From: CAVWCQ01 sp963753545
Lineage (GTDB): Bacteria > Chloroflexota > Anaerolineae > Aggregatilineales > Aggregatilineaceae
Length of the DNA stretch: 64,000 nt
Direction: 5' to 3'
Assembly (NCBI GenBank): GCA_963753545.1
Contig: CAVWCQ010000008.1
Location: forward strand, 2,294,001 to 2,358,000
How positions within the stretch are numbered: position 1 is the first letter of the stretch; each line of letters starts with the position of its first letter. A program made the position numbers and the translations under genes. The notes below the pieces were generated by a model. It saw only the letters and a program-made list of their open reading frames with translations. It was not told the DNA's origin and searched no databases. This document shows positions 18,350 to 27,423 of this stretch, piece after piece.

Positions 18350-18754
18350 ATGCTTAAAACAGCGCGAAATCTGATAGTGCTCGGGGCTGGACTTAGTGCT
18401 AGCGCCATCGTAGGCTGGTTCTTGCTGCGAGAGACCAAAAAGGGACGCGCTCCCAATGGAGCAGACAAAACAACTGAATTAGAGGAAGCAACTCACATTG
18501 TACTGCCCTTTGATCCAGTTAAGGAGAACGAAGAAGCGACGCCTGCCGACGACGATCTCACGCAGATCAATGATATCGGCCCCCGTTTTGCTGACGCGCT
18601 TCGGCGGGCTGGTATTACCCGTTTTGCCCAGTTAGCTAAGGAAACACCGGAAGGGTTGGCCGAACGGTTGGCTCCAATGATTAACGTTCGCGCCCAGCGC
18701 ATCCGCAATAATGATTGGATTGGACAGGCCGCACAGTTAGCGAGAAATGAATAG
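18350..18754 (+). CDS. Membrane-anchored helix-hairpin-helix protein
   Basis: 134 residues: one N-terminal membrane segment (about 8-26), an acidic linker, then a helix-hairpin-helix domain (about 65-130: LTQINDIGPRFADALRRAG, ITRFAQLAKETPEGLAERL) of the kind seen in DUF4332/HhH_5 proteins. Such domains bind DNA non-specifically or act in protein contacts. It overlaps the DUF971 gene by eight bases and heads a run of short genes ending in hpt and the CCA-adding enzyme. Its role is unknown. Confidence 0.7.
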   Translation: MLKTARNLIVLGAGLSASAIVGWFLLRETKKGRAPNGADKTTELEEATHIVLPFDPVKENEEATPADDDLTQINDIGPRFADALRRAGITRFAQLAKETPEGLAERLAPMINVRAQRIRNNDWIGQAAQLARNE

Positions 18755-19091
18755 AATGGCTGGCTTCATCCCGACTAACATTACACTCGATCAAAAGACT
18801 GGCAATCTGATTATTAATTGGTCTGACGGGCGCATCTGCCAGTATCCCTTGTCGCCGCTGCGACTGGCTTGTCCGTGCGTCGAGTGCCGGGGTGGTCATG
18901 GAAATATGGGGCCACAAGGTGACCCGAAAAACCTGAATGACCTGATTCCGCTTCGAACCTATCAGGTTGAACGGGTTGAAATTGTGGGTAATTATGCGTT
19001 ACAGTTTGTCTGGGATGACGGGCATAACTCTGGTATTTACACGTGGGATTATCTCTATCGTTTATGTCCGCCAAACGAAAAAGATTCTTGA
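18747..19091 (+). CDS. DUF971 domain protein
   Basis: 114-residue single-domain DUF971 protein (GBBH-like N-terminal domain). Seen: LIINWSDGRICQYPLSPLRLACPC, where the DG and the CPCVEC cysteines are typical, and a C-terminal LQFVWDDGHNSGIYTWDYL. Stand-alone DUF971 proteins are often encoded near iron-sulfur genes, but none lies directly here. The start at 18747 overlaps the HhH stop; ATG 18756 is an alternative. Neither has a strong ribosome binding site. Confidence 0.85.
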   Translation: MNRMAGFIPTNITLDQKTGNLIINWSDGRICQYPLSPLRLACPCVECRGGHGNMGPQGDPKNLNDLIPLRTYQVERVEIVGNYALQFVWDDGHNSGIYTWDYLYRLCPPNEKDS

Positions 19092-19098
19092 GGATAGT

Positions 19099-19656
19099 AT
19101 GAATTCAGGGTTGTCTTCTCTTGCAGAGTTGAGTCATTTACGAACAGAGGCGATGACTCTGTTCGAACAGTGCCTGACGAACGGGGATGACTCCACACTC
19201 GTCGCTTTCATTGAGCGCCAACTGATTCACGAACCGCCGCGCTTGCAGCTCCTGCGCGACCTGGGAGATGATCTCCAGCAGCGGCTGCTCTCGCTCCGTG
19301 AATATCACTTTGACGTGCGTGACCGGGTAGTGAGCACATTCAGCGAAAGTTACAATGTTGACGTCACCCCACTCGCGCCGCCTGATGCTTTGGATCGCTA
19401 CCATCACCTGACATCGGACCAAATTTTAAATTTTGCGCGCGAACACGGAGTTATTTTAAACGAACAGGAGACCATACTACTGCGAAAAATGGTAGATGCG
19501 TCGTTAAAAATGGCGCAGCAGTTGTACAACGATATCACCCTGACCTCTCGTGTACAGCATATGGTCATTGATTGGTTGGAAGGCATGAATGCCACCATTG
19601 CCCGCCAATACTGGAACCCACAGGCGCGCACTCCGCACCAGGTTACCCGCCATTAA
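19099..19656 (+). CDS. Unassigned helical protein
   Basis: 185 residues, not recognised. The frame is open further upstream, inside DUF971, but ATG 19099 preceded by TTGAGGATAG is the natural start and lies eight bases after the DUF971 stop. The protein is predicted all-helical, soluble, rich in Leu, Arg and Gln, with no signal peptide and no conserved catalytic motif. It sits in an apparent operon between DUF971 and hpt. Confidence 0.6.
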   Translation: MNSGLSSLAELSHLRTEAMTLFEQCLTNGDDSTLVAFIERQLIHEPPRLQLLRDLGDDLQQRLLSLREYHFDVRDRVVSTFSESYNVDVTPLAPPDALDRYHHLTSDQILNFAREHGVILNEQETILLRKMVDASLKMAQQLYNDITLTSRVQHMVIDWLEGMNATIARQYWNPQARTPHQVTRH

Positions 19657-19743
19657 GATAGACTTGGCAAACCGCACTTATTCAGCCGGCGCGCTTCCAC
19701 GCGGCGGTTGGTTTATTTCTCCTGATAGAACGAAGAGGTCATT

Positions 19744-20304
19744 ATGAAATTTGCTTACGAACCTTATCTGGAAGAAATTTTAATCGATACCGACACCCTT
19801 CAGAAGCGGATTAAGGAACTTGGCGAACAGATTACGGCAGATTATCAAAACAAAAAGCACGTGCTGCTCGTTTGCATTCTAAAGGGTGGAGTGATGTTCC
19901 TGACCGATCTGGTACGGCAGATCAATGTTCCACACAGCATCGATTTTATGGCTATTTCGAGCTATGGCGGCGGCGTTCGTGAGGCATCGGGCCATGTGCG
20001 CATTGATATGGACCTCCGCCAGGATATCGAAGGCAAGCATATCCTGATTGTCGAGGACATTATCGACAGCGGCTATACGATGCAGTACATCCTCCGCCTG
20101 CTGGATACCCGAAAGCCAGCCAGTTTGCGCGTCTGCACATTGCTCAGTAAGCCCAGCCGCCGCCAGGTTCCTATTGAGCTTGATTACGTCGGCTTCGAGA
20201 TTCCTGATAAATTTGTCTTTGGGTACGGTCTGGATCTCGATGAAATCTTCCGCAATCTGCCGTTTATCGGCGTCTGCAAACCCGAAGTAACGATCAGCGA
20301 GTAA
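19744..20304 (+). CDS. hpt: Hypoxanthine phosphoribosyltransferase
   Basis: Purine salvage enzyme converting hypoxanthine (and usually guanine) with PRPP to IMP/GMP. The PRPP-binding motif is ILIVEDIIDSGYTMQYI, with the flexible-loop segment SSYGGGVREASG and the base-contacting DKFVFGYGLDLDE near the C-terminus. Length of 186 residues is typical. The ribosome binding site GAAGAGG is suitably spaced. In many bacteria hpt neighbours tilS/ftsH; here the next gene is the CCA-adding enzyme and ftsH lies 5 kb away. Confidence 0.93.
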   Translation: MKFAYEPYLEEILIDTDTLQKRIKELGEQITADYQNKKHVLLVCILKGGVMFLTDLVRQINVPHSIDFMAISSYGGGVREASGHVRIDMDLRQDIEGKHILIVEDIIDSGYTMQYILRLLDTRKPASLRVCTLLSKPSRRQVPIELDYVGFEIPDKFVFGYGLDLDEIFRNLPFIGVCKPEVTISE

Positions 20305-20308
20305 TTCT

Positions 20309-21802
20309 GTGGTCTACCCACGCCGCCCCCTGATTTGGCCCCCGATTTTAGAGGCGCTGCGAGCCAAACTCGATCTTAGCCAGGAGATCTATCTGGTTGG
20401 TGGAGCTGTACGAGACGCCTATCTGGGCAGATCGGTGCACGATATTGATTTAGCAACCCCTGGCGATGGACGTCCCCTGGCACGCCAGATCGCCAATGCG
20501 TTTGGTGGCGCTTATTATCCCCTTGACGCGGAGCGCGGTGTGGGACGGGCAATTATTCCAACAGAGCAAGGTCCCCTGCCCGTTGATGTGGCTCAGTTTC
20601 GCGGACCTGACCTTCTCACGGATCTACAAAAGCGCGATTTTACTCTCAACGCCCTGGCGGTTGATCTGCGAGGCGACTTGCAGGCGGTAATCGATCCGAT
20701 GGGCGGGCTAGACGATCTTTATGACAAACGGCTGCGGCGCTGTGGACCGTCTTCCATTGCTGATGATCCCCTGCGCAGCCTGCGCGGAGTTCGGGCCAGC
20801 GTCACGTTCACACTGCGAATCGAGCGGGATACGATACAGGATATCAAGGCAAACGCAGGCAGGCTGCAACAGGTATCACCTGAACGGGTGCGAGACGAAT
20901 TTTTCCAGATATTGGGCGGCAGACGACCAGCGGCAGGGCTGGAGACATTGCGGCGGCTCGGTTTATTGGCCCATCTGATCCCGGAAGCAGCAGTCCTGGA
21001 TGGTACGACACAAAGCCCGCCGCACCAGTTTGATGTCTGGCGTCATACACTGCTCACAATTGAGCGTCTGGACTCCATTCTACACGAAATCAGCCCGCGC
21101 CACGACGATAACGTCACAGCAAATGCGCAGGTAGGACTGGTATCCTGGACGCTGGAACTCTATCGCGACGCAATTCGACAGCATATTAACCAGCAATGGC
21201 CGAACGGACGATCACACCGGGCGCTTCTGATCTTTGCGGCCTTACTGCACGATATCGCGAAGCCACAGGTGCGTAGTGTGGATGAAAGTGGACGAATTCG
21301 GTTCTTTGAGCATGAAGTACTGGGAGAGAGCATCGCGCAGGAACGAGGCGAGGCGTTGCGTTTGAGCAACGGCGAAGTGGAACGCCTGTGCCTCATTGTC
21401 CGCAACCACATGCGTCCGCATCATCTGAGCAGTGTTCCACAGGTTACAGCGCGGGCTATGTACCGTTTCTGGAGGGACACAGGCCCTGCTGGGCTTGATA
21501 TCTGTTTGTTGGCGCTGGCTGACTATCTGGGCACAAGCGGACCAGCTTTAAACACTCAGGATTGGATTCACTATTTGGAGCGGATTCAGCGGCTGCTCGA
21601 TTTTTACTACACGCGCCATCTGCCGATCGTATCCCAATCGCCCCTGCTGACGGGGCAAATTCTGATGGAGCGGTTTGGCCTGGAACCGGGGCGGCAGCTT
21701 GGCAGCATTTTAAACGAAGTACGTGAGGCACAGGCAGCAAACGAAATTAACACTCAAGAAGAAGCGCTGGATTGGGTCCAACGCTTCTTGGATAACCAGT
21801 AG
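20309..21802 (+). CDS. CCA tRNA nucleotidyltransferase / polyA polymerase family, with HD domain
   Basis: Class II nucleotidyltransferase of 497 residues that adds or repairs the 3' CCA of tRNA. The head domain has LVGGAVRDAYLGR and the metal-binding DIDLATPG, then RDFTLNALA and DPLGG-type sequence (IDPMGGLDDLYDKRLR) and the RRxxRF-like DPLRSLRGVR. The C-terminal half carries an HD domain (LIFAALLHDIAKP, HEVLGESIA). tRNAs here lack encoded CCA (see tRNA-Arg), so CCA addition is needed. The start is GTG 20309, five bases after hpt. The gene abuts convergent rsmD without a gap; a hairpin is embedded in its last codons. Confidence 0.88.
   Translation: MVYPRRPLIWPPILEALRAKLDLSQEIYLVGGAVRDAYLGRSVHDIDLATPGDGRPLARQIANAFGGAYYPLDAERGVGRAIIPTEQGPLPVDVAQFRGPDLLTDLQKRDFTLNALAVDLRGDLQAVIDPMGGLDDLYDKRLRRCGPSSIADDPLRSLRGVRASVTFTLRIERDTIQDIKANAGRLQQVSPERVRDEFFQILGGRRPAAGLETLRRLGLLAHLIPEAAVLDGTTQSPPHQFDVWRHTLLTIERLDSILHEISPRHDDNVTANAQVGLVSWTLELYRDAIRQHINQQWPNGRSHRALLIFAALLHDIAKPQVRSVDESGRIRFFEHEVLGESIAQERGEALRLSNGEVERLCLIVRNHMRPHHLSSVPQVTARAMYRFWRDTGPAGLDICLLALADYLGTSGPALNTQDWIHYLERIQRLLDFYYTRHLPIVSQSPLLTGQILMERFGLEPGRQLGSILNEVREAQAANEINTQEEALDWVQRFLDNQ
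21759..21789. terminator. Hairpin at the end of the CCA-adding enzyme gene
   Basis: Bipartite stem AAGAAGCG/CGCTTCTT plus TGGA/TCCA around a five-base loop, lying inside the last codons and just before the abutting stops of two convergent genes. No long T-run follows, so function as a terminator is uncertain. Confidence 0.35.
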
Positions 21803-22399
21803 TTAGCCTTCGCCCTCGTCTTCTAAGGGCGCAATCTCATCCGGTTCAGGGCGCTCAAAGAACCACAACAGGGTATTTCCATAGATTCGCTCATCATAAG
21901 GTTGCAGCAGTTGGAGAGACAGGTCCTCGCGCTCGGATGGGTCGATCTGGACGACTACGATGCCGTCTGGATGCAGGCGCATCGGGTTGCTATCAATACT
22001 CAGCAATGCCTCTTTCCACATACCCTTATACTGTGGCGGAGCGATATAAATGTATTCAAACCCTTCAGGTTTGCCACGCCGCAAATAAGCAAACGCATCG
22101 GTGCGCAGGACTTCGGCCCTATCAGCCATGCGAGTGATTTCTAGATTCTCCTGAATAGTTTTGATTGCCATCCGGTCCAGATCGATAAAAACGGCCCGCG
22201 CTGCCCCCCGGCTGAGCGCTTCGATACCGACGCTGCCCGTCCCGGCAAACAGGTCGAGAAATGAACTACCCCGAACACCCACTCCAAGAATATTAAACAG
22301 TGACTCTTTCACCCGATCCATGATCGGGCGTGTTGAATCACCAGGGACGAGCTTAAGCTTGCGCCCCTTCGCTATACCGGAAATAACCCAAATCGGCAC
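21803..22399 (-). CDS. rsmD: 16S rRNA (guanine(966)-N(2))-methyltransferase
   Basis: SAM-dependent methyltransferase acting on G966 of 16S rRNA, 198 residues. The N-terminus VISGIAKGRKLKLVPGDSTRPIMDRVKES-type sequence is the RsmD signature; motif I is FLDLFAGTGSVGIEALSRGA. The catalytic motif IV, usually DPPY, reads IAPPQYKG here, so it is diverged. Its stop abuts that of the convergent CCA-adding enzyme. Confidence 0.88.
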   Translation of the reverse strand: MPIWVISGIAKGRKLKLVPGDSTRPIMDRVKESLFNILGVGVRGSSFLDLFAGTGSVGIEALSRGAARAVFIDLDRMAIKTIQENLEITRMADRAEVLRTDAFAYLRRGKPEGFEYIYIAPPQYKGMWKEALLSIDSNPMRLHPDGIVVVQIDPSEREDLSLQLLQPYDERIYGNTLLWFFERPEPDEIAPLEDEGEG

Positions 22400-22412
22400 A
22401 AGTACCTCCGCG

Positions 22413-23405
22413 CTAACTCAGCGCTTCAACAACTTCACGCGCAGCACGGATGTTAGAAAGCGGCGTTGTGGTCATGATGACGCAGCCCGTTGACAGAATA
22501 AAACGGCGGCCATTCGTCTGCTCAATCGCCTGCCGTGCCTGCGAACGCACTTCGCCGGGTGTGCCGTTGTGCATCGGGTCCCAGCGGCCAATTCCTCCGC
22601 TGACTGCGCCGCGAAACTTAATTTTCCCAGTAGCGAGATCGGGTAGGGTCTCACGGTCATGCCAGTTGATTACCTGCACCGGATAGTCAGCTATCAGATC
22701 AAACATGGGGGCGTTGCCGTGCAGATGTACCACATTCAGCCACCAATCTTCCGGCATTGCCGCCAGAATCCGCTGGTCGAATGGGCGACCAAACTCAGCA
22801 TATTCACTTTCGCTCATGATCGAATAGGAAGCATGCTGGATAGCGTAAAAAATGCCCGACACACCCGAACGTCGTATCGCATCAATGAAACGAATCGTGC
22901 TCTCAGTAATCGTGTTCAACCCTGTTTTAAGGCGGTCCGGAGCCGTCCGCATGTGTTCAATCAGCAAATTGGGGCCAGCGATATTCTTTGCCTGAGCCAG
23001 GGGGCTAAAAATCGTTTGGATGAAGGGCACATCCGTTCCGAAGGCATCTTTGAGCAAGCGCAACACTTCCAATTGGCGGCTTAATTCGCCTCGTGTTGGA
23101 TCGAGCACGCGCAGTTCGGTCCAATCCAGGGAGCGGTTGACGGCGTGCCGGGTATATTCGCGTGTTCCTTCCAGGTGTCCCACCCAACGATCCTGCACGC
23201 CATAGTCGGCAATACAAAAACTACTGGCTGGAGTTACCTTTACAAAGTCAAAGTCCCATTGGCGTTGGAAGGTAACAACGGCCTCTGCAAGATCAACCGC
23301 CCGCTGATCGTCCCCTGGCCAATGCCGCCAGAGGGCCACCGGAACGCGATCTACTTCTTCACCCTGAATGGTTCTTTCCAGCCGCTCTCGCTTGGTAAGT
23401 GCCAT
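22413..23405 (-). CDS. Uroporphyrinogen decarboxylase (URO-D) family protein
   Basis: 330 residues. ATG 23405 is preferred to 23423 because AGGGAG lies five bases upstream. It starts with the family-typical TKRERLERTIQGEEVDRVPVALWRHW, and later shows NVVHLHGNAPMFDLIADYP and a C-terminal FILSTGCVIMTTTPLSNIRA, as in the URO-D/MtaA superfamily. True HemE has FAGAPFTLA and is in heme clusters; those are not seen, so this is more likely a corrinoid- or unknown-substrate URO-D-like methyltransferase. The substrate is not predictable. Confidence 0.8.
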   Translation of the reverse strand: MALTKRERLERTIQGEEVDRVPVALWRHWPGDDQRAVDLAEAVVTFQRQWDFDFVKVTPASSFCIADYGVQDRWVGHLEGTREYTRHAVNRSLDWTELRVLDPTRGELSRQLEVLRLLKDAFGTDVPFIQTIFSPLAQAKNIAGPNLLIEHMRTAPDRLKTGLNTITESTIRFIDAIRRSGVSGIFYAIQHASYSIMSESEYAEFGRPFDQRILAAMPEDWWLNVVHLHGNAPMFDLIADYPVQVINWHDRETLPDLATGKIKFRGAVSGGIGRWDPMHNGTPGEVRSQARQAIEQTNGRRFILSTGCVIMTTTPLSNIRAAREVVEALS

Positions 23406-23423
23406 GCGTCTCCCTGTTTTCAT

Positions 23424-23738
23424 CTATTTGCGGCGAAATTCTTCCATCTGCTCCAACTGCTGGTGCACCATCCGGTTGAGCATGAAATAACGGCCCAACT
23501 CGCCTGTTTCATTATCCAGCATCGCAGAAACCATCACTTTAACTCGATTGAAGGCTTCTACAGCGCTCGCCTTGTCACCTGCGTCCCGGTACGATAATCC
23601 TAGTCCCCACAAAGCATCAATATTGTCTGGAGCTTCGTCCACAATGCGCCGGAAATGTTCGATGGCGACGTCCTCTTTGCCCTCATAATGAGCTTTCCAT
23701 GCCTCGCCAATTCTTGCGTCAATATCTTGTTCTGCCAT
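23424..23738 (-). CDS. Small TPR protein
   Basis: 104 residues built of about two tetratricopeptide repeats (AWKAHYEGKEDVAIEHFRRI, then ALWGLGLSYRDAGDKASAVEAF) and a charged C-terminal helix. Such proteins serve as protein-interaction scaffolds. It precedes the URO-D gene on the same strand by 18 bases and is probably co-transcribed. The ribosome binding site CGGAG precedes the ATG. Confidence 0.75.
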   Translation of the reverse strand: MAEQDIDARIGEAWKAHYEGKEDVAIEHFRRIVDEAPDNIDALWGLGLSYRDAGDKASAVEAFNRVKVMVSAMLDNETGELGRYFMLNRMVHQQLEQMEEFRRK

Positions 23739-23760
23739 TCTGATCTCCGAGGAGGTGCAA

Positions 23761-23943
23761 GTGTCGACAACCTATAGAAATTGTAAAGTGGAAGTGCAAT
23801 ACTCTCATAAAATTATACGTCGCATTATACAGGAGGTGATTGATATAGCAAGAATTCCTCCCGCCCGATGTCACTGGACGCAAGCTCAGTTGCTGTCTAT
23901 AATCTTACCCCAGCAGGCACGATCTATCGTTTACCCGATTTGA
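23761..23943 (+). CDS. Possible small ORF with strong Shine-Dalgarno
   Basis: 60 residues from GTG 23761 (or 62 from GTG 23755), after GAGGAGG at 23749-23755. No family is recognised and the composition is unremarkable. The frame contains a second AGGAGGTGAT (23831-23840) and the kinase promoter. It could equally be a chance reading frame in the divergent promoter region. Confidence 0.2.
   Translation: MSTTYRNCKVEVQYSHKIIRRIIQEVIDIARIPPARCHWTQAQLLSIILPQQARSIVYPI
23875..23903 (+). promoter_or_regulatory. Promoter of the Ser/Thr kinase gene
   Basis: TGGACG (23875-23880), 17-base spacer, TATAAT (23898-23903). It lies about 50 bases before ATG 23955, which argues that the kinase starts there and not at the upstream ATG 23868. 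Confidence 0.6.
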
Positions 23944-23954
23944 GAGCGGCAATC

Positions 23955-25206
23955 ATGGCTTCACAAGAAACCCTTCTGAACGGACGCTACCGGCTGGTTG
24001 CACAGCAAGGTTCAGGCGGGATGGCTGTTATCTATAAAGCAGTCGATCTCGCGTTGGGACGAACGGTTGCGGTGAAGATTCTCCGGCCCAGTTTGACCAA
24101 CGATCCCGAATTTTTGAAAAGGTTTCGCCAGGAAGCCCGCAATGTTGCCAATTTGTCCCATCCCAACATCGTTACCGTACATGATGTCGGTCAGGACGGC
24201 AATACCCATTATATTGTCATGGAGTATATCGACGGCGAAGACTTGAAGCGGCTGATTCGGGCCGAGGCACCTTTTTCAATTGACCGTGCCCTGGGAATCG
24301 CCATCAAAATCTGCGCCGGGGTTGGTTACGCACACCGGGCAGGGCTGGTTCATGCCGACGTAAAACCGCAAAATGTGCTGGTCACTGATAGCGACAATGT
24401 AAAAGTCACCGACTTTGGTATCGCACAGGCATTACAGCAAACTCAGCCGCAGGAGCGGCAGCGCGTCGTATGGGGCAGCCCGCACTATTTTTCTCCAGAG
24501 CAGGCCCAGGGTGAAGCGCCAACTCCGGCCTCGGATGTCTATTCGATTGGCATTGTCCTGTTCGAAATGCTCACTGGGCGGCTGCCATTTGTTGGGGCTG
24601 ATCAGCAAGAGCTGGCAATGGCCCATATCCGGGAAACGCCGCCGAATGCTGCCGATCTGAATCCCAATGTGCCTGTCCACCTGGATCGAATTTTGCAGAA
24701 AGTGCTCTCAAAGGAGCCTGCATCACGCTACCGCACGGCGGATCAGTTGGGACGCATTTTGATCAGCTATCGCCGCCAGGGGCAGGTTTCCACCGATCAT
24801 ATTCCGCAGGTTCCTGCCAGGGACGGCCAAACAGAAGCCCCACCTACACTGATCTCGGGGGTTAGTCCGGTCGCCCCGCCGTACAACAGTGCGTATGATT
24901 ACACTCCGGCCCCGGTGGTCCAGGTTCCGAGTTCTTCCACCTGCCCAGGCGGAAGCACCTACCAATTCTTATCCATATCCCGCTTATGGTAATCAGTCAA
25001 CCGCGCCGGGAATGCCTGCAGGACGAGGGACTGAATATTACCAGCCGCTCCGCGCGCCCGAGGCGATGATCCAGTCCCGCTATCGTGCATCCGAACCGCC
25101 CCAGCAGTTAGACCTGGTTATGGTCGTCCTGGCATTTCTGGCGTTTATTGCCATCATGCTGTTAATCCCCCTTTGGATCGCCGTCTATCAGGCCTGGTTG
25201 GGATAA
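23955..25206 (+). CDS. Hanks-type Ser/Thr protein kinase with C-terminal membrane segment (frameshifted)
   Basis: Kinase domain at residues 10-275: glycine loop GSGGMAVIYKA, Lys in VAVKIL, catalytic loop HADVKPQNVL, DFG in VTDFGIA, SPEQ for APE, and DVYSIGIVLFEMLTGRLPF. The catalytic loop has Ala instead of Arg (non-RD kinase). After a Pro-rich juxtamembrane stretch the frame changes at about 24925-24940; removing one base continues into PAQAEAPTNSYPYPAYG and one membrane helix near the end (LVMVVLAFLAFIAIMLLIPLW). There is no external sensor domain beyond about 10 residues. ATG 23955 is chosen because the promoter lies downstream of ATG 23868. Confidence 0.83.
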
Positions 25207-25297
25207 AGACCTGCTCACGTATAACCGGCAGGTGAATTTCTTATAAAACATTAATCCGCAATGGCCGATTACCCTGGTTTTTAATCATCAAGTCCTG

Positions 25298-25303
25298 TAT
25301 AAT
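25298..25303 (+). promoter_or_regulatory. Probable -10 element of ftsH
   Basis: TATAAT at 25298-25303, 120 bases before the ftsH GTG. The best -35 at 17 bases (TGGTTT, 25275-25280) is poor, so the promoter is only tentative. Confidence 0.35.
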
Positions 25304-25422
25304 TCGGATAGTATGATGGAAATAGCTGTCACCTCGCCATGCTGCAAATTCCCTTGATTCACCGAAGTACTGTACGTTGAAGGTTGCTTTATGAGTGTGG
25401 GGTGAAGGTTGGAGGCTTAACA

Positions 25423-27363
25423 GTGAAAACGCGTTCCCGCAACATCTTTGTGTACATCCTTATCATCGCAGCCATTGCTGCGATTATCATTGGTGTACGC
25501 AATAACAATGCTGACTCGAAGCAACTGTCCGTTACTGATCTTGTGCGCGATATCAACAACGGTAAAGTCAGTGCGATCTCGGCCAACGATGAAGGCAAGC
25601 TCTCAGTCAGCTACTTTGACAGTAATGAGACTCGAACGGCTCAGGTTAGCGCGAATACCAATAACGTCTTCGCTTTGCTCGAAGACGCTGGAGCAGACAA
25701 AACGAATCTCCAGCAAATTGACTTCGAATTTACCAAACCTAGCAACCTCTTCAACTGGATTGGGCTGATCGGCACGTTTTTGCCCCTCCTGTTGATTGGC
25801 GGTTTCATCTATTTGATGTTGCGACAGGCGCAAGGCTCCAACAATCAGGCCCTCTCCTTTGGCAAAAGCCGCGCCCGGATGTTTACCGGCGATCAACCTA
25901 CTGTCACCTTTGAGGATGTCGCAGGCGCAGATGAAGCTAAAGAAGAGTTGCAGGAAGTCGTTGAATTCCTGAAGGACCCTGAACGTTTCATCCAATTGGG
26001 AGCGCGTATTCCCAAGGGTGTGCTCCTTGTTGGTAGCCCCGGCACGGGCAAAACGCTGCTGGCAAAAGCCGTCAGCGGCGAAGCAGGTGTCCCATTCTTC
26101 AGCATTTCGGGCTCCGAATTTGTTGAGATGTTCGTGGGTGTAGGTGCGAGCCGTGTACGTGACCTGTTTGATCAGGCGAAACGCCACAGCCCATGCATCG
26201 TCTTTGTGGACGAAATCGACGCCGTAGGTCGCCATCGTGGAGCCGGACTTGGCGGTAGCCACGACGAACGCGAACAAACCCTCAACCAGATACTCGTTGA
26301 AATGGACGGCTTCGATACCGATACAAACGTGATCATTATGGCCGCAACCAACCGTCCCGATATTCTGGACCCGGCTCTGCTCCGCCCCGGTCGTTTCGAC
26401 CGCCGCGTGGTGCTAGATCGTCCTGATATGAAGGGACGCGAGCAGATTTTGAAGGTGCATGTGCGCGGTAAGCCTCTGGCTTCAGACGTTGATCTGATCA
26501 TCCTGGCAAAATCTACCCCTGGCTTTGTGGGCGCAGACATTGAAAATCTGGTCAATGAGGCGGCGATTGTGGCGGCACGCAAGAATAAGAAGAGCATCGC
26601 TATGCGCGACTTCGAAGAAGCCGTTGAGCGCGTGGTGCTTGGCCCAGAACGCCGCAGCCGGATCATCACAGAAGAAGAAAAGCGCCTGATTGCTTATCAC
26701 GAAGCGGGCCATGCCATTGTCTTCCACATGCTGCCGCACTGTGATCCCGTTCGTAAGGTTACAATTGTGGCGCGCGGTATGGCTGGCGGTGTGACCTGGG
26801 TTATGCCCGAAAATGACTCTGCTCTGGGCACAACGCGGCGCTACCTGGATCAGATCGCGGGCGCTCTTGGTGGTCGTGCATCGGAAGAAATCGTCTTTGG
26901 CGATATTACGAATGGCGCTTCGAGCGACCTTGAAAATGTCACCCGTATCGCACGGACTATGATCACTCGTTGGGGCATGAGCACTAAACTGGGCCCCCGC
27001 GTCTTCGGTCAGAAGGAAGAACTGGTCTTCCTGGGCCGCGAAATCGGTGAGCAGCGCGACTACAGTGAAAATGTCGCTGAACAAATCGATGAAGAAGTGC
27101 ATCGCATTGTGTTGGAAGCTTACGAAACGGCGCTCACCACCTTGCGTGACAACCGCGACAAACTGGATCGTCTGGCGGAACGGCTGGTAGAAGTTGAGAC
27201 CATTGGACGGGAAGAATTCCTGGAATTGATGGGCGAAGCTCAGCCATCTCGCCCCGCTCACGCACCCAAGCCCCCCGCGCCGCCTGTGCGTCATGGGCTT
27301 GATGAAGGCGAAGAACCAGCGGATGATGTGCGTCCGATGGGTACAGCGCCCTCACCCGCTTAA
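25423..27363 (+). CDS. ftsH: ATP-dependent zinc metalloprotease FtsH
   Basis: Membrane AAA+ protease that degrades misfolded membrane proteins and selected soluble ones. GTG 25423 follows GGAGG by seven bases and is preferred to ATG 25384; this gives 646 residues. Two membrane segments (about 7-24 and 105-127) flank the periplasmic part. The AAA module shows Walker A GSPGTGKT, Walker B IVFVDEIDAVG and the second region of homology with RPGRFDRRV. The protease zinc site is HEAGH with the distal acidic ligand further on. The tail is Pro-rich. All functional residues are intact. Confidence 0.95.
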   Translation: MKTRSRNIFVYILIIAAIAAIIIGVRNNNADSKQLSVTDLVRDINNGKVSAISANDEGKLSVSYFDSNETRTAQVSANTNNVFALLEDAGADKTNLQQIDFEFTKPSNLFNWIGLIGTFLPLLLIGGFIYLMLRQAQGSNNQALSFGKSRARMFTGDQPTVTFEDVAGADEAKEELQEVVEFLKDPERFIQLGARIPKGVLLVGSPGTGKTLLAKAVSGEAGVPFFSISGSEFVEMFVGVGASRVRDLFDQAKRHSPCIVFVDEIDAVGRHRGAGLGGSHDEREQTLNQILVEMDGFDTDTNVIIMAATNRPDILDPALLRPGRFDRRVVLDRPDMKGREQILKVHVRGKPLASDVDLIILAKSTPGFVGADIENLVNEAAIVAARKNKKSIAMRDFEEAVERVVLGPERRSRIITEEEKRLIAYHEAGHAIVFHMLPHCDPVRKVTIVARGMAGGVTWVMPENDSALGTTRRYLDQIAGALGGRASEEIVFGDITNGASSDLENVTRIARTMITRWGMSTKLGPRVFGQKEELVFLGREIGEQRDYSENVAEQIDEEVHRIVLEAYETALTTLRDNRDKLDRLAERLVEVETIGREEFLELMGEAQPSRPAHAPKPPAPPVRHGLDEGEEPADDVRPMGTAPSPA

Positions 27364-27387
27364 CAAACAGCTACGCATGCTATCAAA

Positions 27388-27415
27388 AGTCCCGCCTTTG
27401 AGGCGGGACTTTTTT
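27388..27415. terminator. Terminator after ftsH
   Basis: Nine-base-pair stem AGTCCCGCC/GGCGGGACT, five-base loop, then TTTTT. On the other strand it is followed by TTTTG, so it probably also serves the convergent HAD gene. Confidence 0.88.
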
Positions 27416-27423
27416 GTGTAGTG

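Noticed and set aside
22413..23405. HemE uroporphyrinogen decarboxylase
   Set aside because: HemE signature segments and heme neighbours are missing; only the wider URO-D superfamily is supported.
26482..27294. 270-residue frame antisense to ftsH
   Set aside because: Shadow of a strongly conserved gene; no independent ribosome binding site or family.
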